Positions 56,604 to 64,000 of a stretch of DNA of 64,000 nucleotides are shown here, one piece after another. The stretch is from Mucidula mucida (lineage: Eukaryota; Basidiomycota; Agaricomycetes; Agaricales; Physalacriaceae): assembly GCA_015501055.1 (NCBI GenBank), contig JADNYV010000052.1:124001-188000 (forward strand). Direction: 5' to 3'. Numbering within the stretch: position 1 is the stretch's first letter; each line of letters opens with the position of its first letter. The notes beneath the pieces are model-generated. The model was not told the origin of the DNA. It saw only the letters and a list, made by a program, of their open reading frames with translations, and did no database searches. The position numbers and the translations under genes were made by a program.

Positions 56604-59600
56604 ATGAACGACCCCAACATGTACCCAGACCTCGCCGGCCACCAAACGCAAGCGTCGTCTTCAAAGGTGCCAGATGCGATCAACCTTGTGAGTGTGTCAT
56701 GAAACGCTCTCGGAACTGAGAATAACCAGGAGATGTAGTTTGACGAGCCCACTCCACCGTCGAGTCCAAAGACGCGCACCCCCGCGACTATTATTCTCTC
56801 CAGTTCTGAGGAAGAGGATGATAAAGACGATACAGCGGACGAGTCGTCCTCTGATGACGAAGTCGTTGAAATAACGCCAGCTTCAGCCAGACCTCTGGCC
56901 GAATCCAGTAATCGTCCTGTGCAATCGACTAAGCCCAAGTCCAAACCAGACCCGTATAAAGGTCTCTTCATACCCAAGAAACCCATGCCTCAACCTATTG
57001 CAAGGAACGCGACGGTAAACGTTGTATCCAACCAAACCCAGCAAAGATTGCCCTCCAACCCCATACAACGCTTCCCCAGTCAGCCTATCCTGCCTCAGGC
57101 TGCCAAGCCGTCATGGAGCGCGTCGCAGGCTACTCCCATAGGCGTTCCCACCAATCGCCCACCTCCTCCTCGGCCTGCCCATCTCATAGAAATACCTGAT
57201 GATGACGATGATGACCGCGACGGCGAGAAAGTCCGCGTTCCCACTTTCAACGATGTGGGTGGGGACCTCTCACAGGCAGAGGCAGAGAAGGCGCTCAGGG
57301 AATTGATGAGTGGCGCGATCACTGAGGATGTAGAGATTGATGCTGAGGATGCCATCGTTCCTGGACTAAAGGACGGATTCAGGCTTCTCCCACATCAGAT
57401 CCAAGGTCGGAACTGGATGAGAGGACGCGAGGATATCAAAGGGAAGCGATATGGAGGTATACTCGCAGACGACATGGGGTATGTCGCTTCTCTCTGTCCT
57501 TTGACACTGACTGATACCCTCGAGCAGTTTAGGAAAGACCATCCAGACACTTGTGCGAATTGTAGAGGGCAAAGCCAAGAAAGCGGACCGTGAAGCTGGC
57601 TGGTCAGGCTCCACGTTGTACGTCCTGTCTTGTCGCGTAGCTGCAAGTACACTCACAGACTATCAGAGTCGTCGTTCCATTGGCCGTGATGCACCAATGG
57701 GTTGAGGAGGCAAAAAGAATGACCGACCTGAAGGTGACGTCTCATCATGGCCCAAGTCGCACGGCAGGTCAGTAATTCTCATTTCAAGCAGTATCATCAA
57801 CTGACGCACTGGACAGATCCTCTCGAGCTCAAACGGCACCATATTGTGGTGACGACCTACGACGTGATCAAGTCTGAATATGCTGCTTTCAAGCCCGAAG
57901 CAAAGAATGAATCAAAAAAATCAAAACTTAAGGCCTCTAAGCAGGATAGCGATTCGGAGGCGGAGCACTTTGGAAAGACTCTTTCGAAGGACAAACCAAA
58001 GCGCGCAGGCAAGGTCAAGAAGGCGACCATGGAAGTCAAGTGGTGGCGCGTTGTACTTGGTATGTTCAGTGTTGGGGTACATCATCAGAGTTAAACTTTC
58101 ATTAGACGAGGCTCACAACATCAAGAATCGCTCCACCAAGGCTGCGGAAGCGTGTTTTGGGCTCGAGGCTCGTTTCAAGTGGTGTCTAACTGGAACTCCA
58201 ATGTAAGCTACACACACACTGATACATGTTTTCCGGCGTTGACCTTCGTGGTAGGCAAAATGATGTCCTCGAATTATACTCGCTCCTGAAGTTCCTTCAC
58301 ATCAAGCCTTTCTGCGATTTCGAACGATTCAATAGCGAAATTGCGAAGCCTGTGAAGACGGGCAGAGGCGTCAACCGAGCAATGAAGAAGCTGCAGGTGA
58401 AATACATTTGCCAACTTGGCTTGCCAGATGCTCATTTTTCCAGGTTGTCCTGAAATCCGTCATGTTGCGTCGGCTCAAGGATCAAATGATTGACGGGAAG
58501 GTTCTCATCGAGCTACCCCCGCGCCAACTCGATGTCATCTCGTGCGTATTCTCTTCGAAGGAACAAGCGTTCTACAACGACCTCGCCGCAAAAATGGAAT
58601 CTACGCTTGAGAACCTGATGGCCACCGAAGGCAAGAAGAACTACATCAGCGTCCTGCTCTTACTTCTTCGGCTTCGCCAAGGTAATATCTGGCTAGCATT
58701 TGCTTTAGACCTTGCGCACTCTAACATTTCCCAGCATGCGACCATTGCGTACTGGTATCGCAAGACTTCACAGATGTTAGCGAGGCCGTCGAACCGAAAG
58801 AGGCAAATAAGGACGCCGATGGCCAAGAAACGGGAGATGGTGATGACCTCATTGCGGCCTTTGGCCAGTTGACTGTGGGTCGCAAATGCAGGATATGCGT
58901 TATAGAGTAAGATCCTTGTCCCCACCTAAGAAGATCAATCCTCACTCTTGTCCAGCCTGAACTCTTCCAACATGGCATCGGGAAAATGGGACACCCATTG
59001 TATCGATTGCGCGGAGATTGCTCAGCAGGCGACGGAGGCAGGATCGACGAAAATCCGCAAGACGATGGAACTCCTCGACGACATTGAGCGAGAGAGCGAG
59101 GGGGAGGACAAGACTATCATCTTCTCGCAATTTACGACCATGCTTGATCTTATAGAGCCTTTCCTGACTAAAAAAGGCATTCGGTATGCTCGGTGTACGT
59201 CGCATTTTACTGTCAATGCGTGCGATATTGATGTGTTTTGGTAGACGACGGCAGTTTGAAACCGGCAGAGCGTGAAGCGGCGTTGAACAAGATCAAGAAG
59301 GACCCAAAAACAAAAGTCATCCTGATCTCGTTCAAGGCCGGGAGTACTGGGTTGAATCTGACGGTTTGCAACCGTGTCATTCTGTTTGACATGTGGTGGA
59401 ACCCGGCTTTAGAGGTTCGTGCGTTCCTCGTCGTCTTACTCTAATGGTGACAATCCGTTGTAGGATCAAGCATTCGATCGAGCCCATCGATTCGGGCAGA
59501 CGAAGAAAGTCACCATCTACAAGCTCAAGGTCGACGACACCGTAGAGGACCGTATTCTCGCCGTAGGTTTTGTCTCTTGTTTTCAGTCATTGTGCTCAAC

Positions 59601-59736
59601 GTCGTTTCAGCTGCAAGACAAGAAACGCGAGCTGACTAAGGCTGCGCTGAGCGGAGACAAAGTCAAGAATTTGCGCCTTGATATGAACGAGCTGCTCGCA
59701 CTGTTCAACCGAGGCGGTGACGATGACGACGACTAG
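56604..59736 (+). CDS. SNF2-family DNA-dependent ATPase (Rad5/Rad16/Uls1-related)
   Basis: Thirteen exons: 56604-56687, 56739-57478, 57528-57617, 57667-57767, 57817-58059, 58106-58202, 58255-58396, 58444-58681, 58735-58906, 58956-59194, 59245-59414, 59464-59562 and 59611-59736. They total 2541 nt, 846 aa, in frame. An acidic, disordered N-terminus is followed by [12 protein letters not shown], Walker A DDMGLGKT (across intron 2), [11 protein letters not shown], the DEAH box ([11 protein letters not shown]), LTGTPM and MLRRLKDQM. The C-terminal half has [24 protein letters not shown] and [13 protein letters not shown]. Between the halves, CRICVID...THCIDC looks like the remnant of the RING finger found in Rad5/Uls1-type proteins. 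A nuclear chromatin or repair translocase; exact orthology is open. Confidence 0.88.
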
Positions 59737-60073
59737 TTTTCAAGTTTCTTTTGGACGAGTACAGACTAATGACTATTTATGTATCCCATCTTTCATATTT
59801 ATTTTGCCTTATACTCTAGACACATGGCATTCAATATGTTGACTATTGTCTACCATACAATCTTCTTTCATTTTGTAAAGGCGCGGGCAGCCTCGCGAAA
59901 TTCGACATTGCACTCCATTGTTCAAGCTTGTGAGCTCAAGACTTCGTACGCTACGTAAATGGCTACCTACCGTGCCCCAGGCGAAAAGTACTGTATAACA
60001 GTTACAAAATGAAGCTGTAACTGGTAATGCAGGAGGAGCTAAGAGGAACGAGAAGGATTGAGTACACGATGAG
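59737..60073. other. Convergent 3' region
   Basis: 337 bp between the SNF2 stop and the NmrA-like stop. No gene seen. Confidence 0.5.
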
Positions 60074-61177
60074 TCATTGGTAAGTCCATTGAGGCGAAGC
60101 CTGATCGAGAGAGGGAACAACGTCTTTGAGCTGTTTCCATGCATGCCCTGGCCAGAGTGCGTTGGATCTTCCTGACCTCGCTTCCACAACCTCAGCTGGA
60201 GCGTCGGGATTCGTGATGTCAAACCCGGTCCTTGTCCAGCCTGCATCGAGTATGCTGAGCAACGCCTTCACCATCGGCTCCTCCACCGAGTCCAGAGAAA
60301 TATACGTAGGCTTCTTATTGTATAAAGCCGCCGCCTCGTTGAAACTCATCGATTGACCTTCAAGAAGGAGGATAGTGTTCTCCAGCTCCGATAGCGGGAG
60401 AGCAGTAAGGATATGCGCGACATAGCCTATGTACGTTAGATATCAGTCATAGAGGTTACGAACGACTGGCGCACGAACCGGCAATGTCGGAAGTGGAGGT
60501 GAGGGAGAATCTCGCGTCACCTTTTCCGGCGATGACGAATTCTCCAGGTTTGGTCGGGTCTGAGACGACGGTGGGGAAAAACTCTGTAAATAGTCCAGTC
60601 TGCGCAAAGACGCATCAGTCAACACTCTTCTTTAAATCGGATAAGAAGAGTTTACAGTTATCCTAGCGGTTGGGACAAGTTCCTGGATACGTTCTGTATG
60701 CCTTAGTTAGTCATGCACATGCATCAAATGTCGTTATACCGACCTGAAATGGCGTTCTTGGTCGATAAAAAGTTGTTCCCAGTATGACCCGCAGTTGGTG
60801 ATCCGAACTCGCTAGGAAGGAACAGCTTCACGCCGGCCTCCTTCGCCGCACGCGCCACCGCAACTTGCACATCTGTGAGTGCCGCAGCTGTCGTCAACGT
60901 GGACACCACGACATCGACAGAGTTCTCCTTGAGAAGCGCAGCGAGCTTCGTTTCATCAGCGTAGTCGACCGAGGCCAATTTAGCGTTCGGTGGAACGGCT
61001 GAGAGCTTTGTGGGGTTCCGAGAGAAGATGACAACAGTAGCTCCCGCTTGCGTCAATGCCTGAGATATCGTCAGAACGTCTTGAATGTACAAACAGTAAA
61101 ATCCAGGACTATACCTCAGCAATAGGCTTGCCGATAGCACCATATCCAAACAGCGCGATAGTTCTTGGAGAGGACAT
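60074..61177 (-). CDS. NmrA-like / isoflavone-reductase-like NAD(P)-binding protein
   Basis: Five exons: 61177-61115, 61059-60744, 60693-60656, 60599-60479 and 60426-60074, with introns of 50-56 nt, giving 296 aa without disruption. The N-terminal Rossmann motif is GYGAIGKPIAE (the glycine-rich turn reads G-x-G-x-x-G), followed by VVIFSRNPTKL, which places a basic residue for NADPH, and VKLFLPSEFG, typical of the isoflavone reductase/NmrA group of atypical short-chain dehydrogenases. The late GYVAHILTALP helix also fits. Members act either as NADPH reductases on phenolic substrates or as redox-sensing regulators without catalysis; the sequence alone does not decide. Confidence 0.85.
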
Positions 61178-62520
61178 GACAGTAAGCGGTCGAGATATCG
61201 AAGCTTCGGTGTAGCACGAGGAACAAACTCTATTCAAAATTTTGGCCTTTAAAGTCATCAGTGACCAAGACGATATTAGCAGGCTTCAGATCTCGTTACT
61301 CATTCACCGAGGTCTGGATATACTAACACTGGAGGGGCAGGCTAGATGGAGCCGTGAAGTGATCAGATGGATGCTAAGAATTGAGATTGTCCAGAGGGTC
61401 AGTGTCGGCCTCGGCAATTGGATTGTCAGCGATAACGTGATTCGATTTTTTGTTGCAGCGACCTCGTTGAAAGCTAACGAGTCGACTGTCCAGTGTCCTT
61501 CACTGATGAGATGAGTGGAGTCGTTCACGTCGGCGAACAACCAGGGGCTTGCAATAATGACCTACAGAAAGGAGACAGCATTGGGAAGTGTGAAGTCCAG
61601 ATTGTGAAAGGTGGCGCCATCCGAAGGAGCTATGGCGGTGAGCTCTATTTTCAGTGTCAGCATATGAAACTCTCCGATTTTCTTGGCGTCAAGTAAGTGA
61701 ATGGTGTGGAGTAGTTAGTCTTCGTGATGGGCATGACCAATTCTAAGAACAAACGAATCATGATTCGGGCTGTGGGGAGGCCGAGTTCGTGACACTGTTC
61801 TTGACGCGCAACAAGCTGTCTCCCGGGGACCCATTTGACCCGTACTCAGTCAATGAGAATAAACAACCTAAGGCTTGCCTTACCTGCTGACTGCCGACGT
61901 GTATATCGGAGTGGTGTGCGTCGGCCAAGCCCTACCTCGTCAGCATAGCGAGCCGAAACAGCTCTAATGTTTAATATGAGGGGACATCTGAGGAATTGAC
62001 AGCATCTCGAAATAAGACCCAGCGCCTACAGTTTCGATATCGATGGCATCGTCAGAATTGAATGTTCGAACATGTGTACACAGTAGCACTGACCTCCACA
62101 GTGATAATTCAGTGGCGCCTGCAGCTGCGCCTTTGCGAGTGACAGACTTAGGAAATGTGGGCCATACCAACATAAAAAATACAGGATTAGCTAAGGGCCG
62201 CCGCCGAGACAAGACGCTGGTGGGTCTTGGTCAATCTTGGTGATCTGCTGCACCTGATCTGCTCACAACACGCGACTATCTAGCCTATAGCTTTGTTTTA
62301 CTGGTCTGTTTGTCTTTGCGAATGCTACTGTAGCGTAGCTCTGTCTCCCTAGGCGTGCTAGGGGAGCGAGTCAAGCATTTTGGGCGACCATCAACGGTAA
62401 CTTACAGGGTTTGAAGCGTCAGAAGTTCTACTAGGCAATGGGAGTGTGTCAACAATGCCCGGAAAACACGTACGTTCTCAAGCACTCCAGCCTCAGTTCA
62501 TAGATTGGCAATCAAGCGCC
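61178..62520. other. Intergenic stretch, about 1.3 kb
   Basis: Promoter of the NmrA-like gene on the left. No ORF with family resemblance and no repeats noticed. Ends at the breakpoint of the dehydratase duplication. Confidence 0.45.
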
Positions 62521-62548
62521 AAATGCCGCTGTTTGCCGGCGGCTCCCC

Positions 62549-63619
62549 ATGGCTGATCTTTCCCTCTGCCTCCCACTCACTTGAGAATCTGTGCAATCTG
62601 CATACGAACTCGTTGAGCCAAATGTCCACAGAACACCTGTTCTAACCTGTCAGACTCAGGATCGCATCGCATCCACTCCCCAAGCCCCAAACGCCGCCTC
62701 TCCAAACATTCGTCTATCCTTTAAATGCGAAAACTACCAGAAGATTGGCGCATTTAAAGTTCGTGGCGCGTTCCACGCCTTAATCCGCCTCATCCGGCAC
62801 TTGGGAGAGGACGAAGTGCGCCGTCGCGGCGTCGTTACGCATAGTTCAGGGAATCACGCACAGGCGCTCGCTTATGCAGCCAAGACGTATAATATTCCCG
62901 CGCATATCGTTATGCCATCGATATCGACTCCGTCGAAGATTGCGGGTACCAAATCCCACGGTGCACACGTCATTTTCTCGGGTTCAACAAGTGACGAGCG
63001 AGAAGCGGTTGTGGCAGAGGTAATCGAGAAGACTGGCGCCATACTAGTACCTCCGTACGACCATCCGGATGTCATCCTCGGGCAGGGAACTGTAGGTCTT
63101 GAACTCGAAGCGCAGATTCGGGAACTGCAAAGACCCCCACTTGACGCCGTCATTACACCTCTGGGTGGTGGAGGACTGTTATCCGGGGTTGCGACATACT
63201 TCTCTCCAACGAGTACACGCGTATTCGGAGCAGAGCCGTCTTTCGAAGGAGCTGATGATGGAAGGCGCGGGTTGGAGGCAGGTCGACGCGTCGAGTCTGT
63301 CAAAACGTTGACGATCGCAGATGGATTAAGGACGCCTGTTGGATTAATCCCATGGTCGATCATATCGGATAAGAACAAGCTAGCGGGAGTGTTCAGTGTG
63401 TCGGAGGACGAAATAAAGGCTGCGATGAAACTTGTTTTGGAGCGCATGAAGGTCTTCATAGAACCTTCTTCTGCGGTACCCTTGGCGGTTGTCCTCTTCA
63501 ACGAGGACTTTCGAAGGCTTGTCGAAAGGGAAGGTGGTGAGAAGGGATGGGATATTGGTGTTGTGTTTAGCGGGGGAAATACGACAGTTGAGGCAATAGC
63601 CAAACTGTTTGGGCCCTAA
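62549..63619 (+). pseudogene. Serine/threonine dehydratase, copy 2, early stop
   Basis: Same length and frame as copy 1, but codon 12 is TGA (62582-62584) where copy 1 has CGG. The next usable start would have to be a non-ATG codon shortly after, or an ATG well inside the PLP domain. Other differences in the first 50 codons are K to E (ELVEPN) and L to Q (QTQD). From the first conserved block onward the protein is identical to copy 1, including the lysine, serine and glycine-loop motifs. Probably a recently silenced duplicate. Confidence 0.8.
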
Positions 63620-64000
63620 AGAGGTCAACAATGAGGTCCTCCTCGAGGTAGATGTTCAATGTGGTGTCATCGTGCCCATTGTCCCTATGCGAAGCGGAAC
63701 GATGCATTTGCATCGTGTATGCCTTATTCTGTACGTCTGACCTGTTGTGATTTGATATTGATCGCAATCCCTTTGCATGTTTAGTCTGCTACGACCGTAC
63801 AATTACACAACCTGAAGATGACCTTCTGCTCTTTCACCACACCATCGCGACGAGTCAGGTTCGAGCGGACATAAAGTATCAATTGGTTCCTATTATGGCA
63901 ATTCCAATAACCCATTGTTTTTCTAACATGCGCATACAATAGGATTGTTTCCTTCCCGTTTCCATCCCAGGCAAAATCCTGGACAATTGGTTGGCGACCT
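63620..64000. other. Duplicated downstream flank to window end
   Basis: Corresponds to 44527-44147. In copy 1 the next sequence is the TATA box and start of the Clp1-like gene, so a second Clp1-like gene may follow past the window. Confidence 0.6.

Larger units (their letters stand above)
62521..64000 (+). repeat. Inverted segmental duplication, copy 2 (open at the window end)
   Basis: Matches 44147-45626 in reverse. About the first 180 bp carry many differences, while the following about 900 bp look identical by eye. Two single changes are visible in the last 400 bp. Confidence 0.93.

Noticed and set aside
1..64000. tRNA, rRNA, CRISPR or bacterial operon features
   Set aside because: None recognised by eye; a covariance-model scan would be needed to exclude tRNA genes.

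Overview
The window is nuclear DNA of a filamentous basidiomycete, most likely an Agaricomycete. Genes are cut by many 44-65 nt GT-AG introns, coding density is moderate, and the gene set is typical of that group: a heme-thiolate peroxygenase, a Clp1-like protein, F-box/LRR family proteins, a Zn2Cys6 transcription factor and chromodomain Ty3/gypsy elements. No bacterial features, CRISPR arrays or RNA genes were recognised. All exon models were joined by hand from splice signals, frame and family similarity.

Layout. (1) 1-7771: an F-box-like gene running off the left edge, then a flavin monooxygenase (-) and a ThDP-dependent lyase/synthase (+) sharing a 315 bp divergent promoter, then an unspecific-peroxygenase-like gene (+). 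(2) 7772-9814: copy A of a duplicated small gene of unknown function, plus a coding-like relic that was the target of element 1. (3) 9815-23954: two ~6.5 kb chromodomain Ty3/gypsy LTR retrotransposons in head-to-head inverted orientation, separated by 1155 bp holding a LINE-like relic. Both are full length with two LTRs, but their gag and pol frames are broken. The LTR and primer-binding site show a 12 nt complementarity that indicates Tf1-type self-priming. (4) 23955-30160: an unknown three-exon gene, a mosaic of duplicated pieces including copy B of the small gene, a decayed frame and a gene-poor stretch. (5) 30161-44090: an intact TB2/DP1 (REEP/Yop1-like) gene, then a run of damaged genes: DJ-1/PfpI, GH5-like, Crinkler-type P-loop NTPase, an unknown gene, F-box and Clp1-like. 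(6) 44147-64000: conserved genes: serine/threonine dehydratase, MFS monocarboxylate-type transporter, Zn2Cys6 transcription factor, CLN3/Btn1, SNF2 ATPase and NmrA-like reductase, ending in an inverted second copy of the dehydratase that has an early stop.

How genes may work together (inference). The FMO, ThDP enzyme and peroxygenase are adjacent and could be a small oxidative catabolic or specialised-metabolism cluster. CLN3 and the SNF2 gene share a 242 bp divergent promoter. The transcription factor sits just upstream of the MFS transporter on the same strand.

A theme of the window is single disruptions in otherwise well preserved genes: a 13 bp tandem duplication in the FMO, a nonsense codon in DJ-1, a lost splice donor inside the zinc cluster, and one-base shifts in the CLN3, F-box and Clp1-like genes. 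These are either real gene decay or assembly errors, and reads would decide. I found no clear undescribed system. The most unusual items are the self-primed inverted retroelement pair, the mosaic inverted dehydratase duplication and the duplicated orphan gene.
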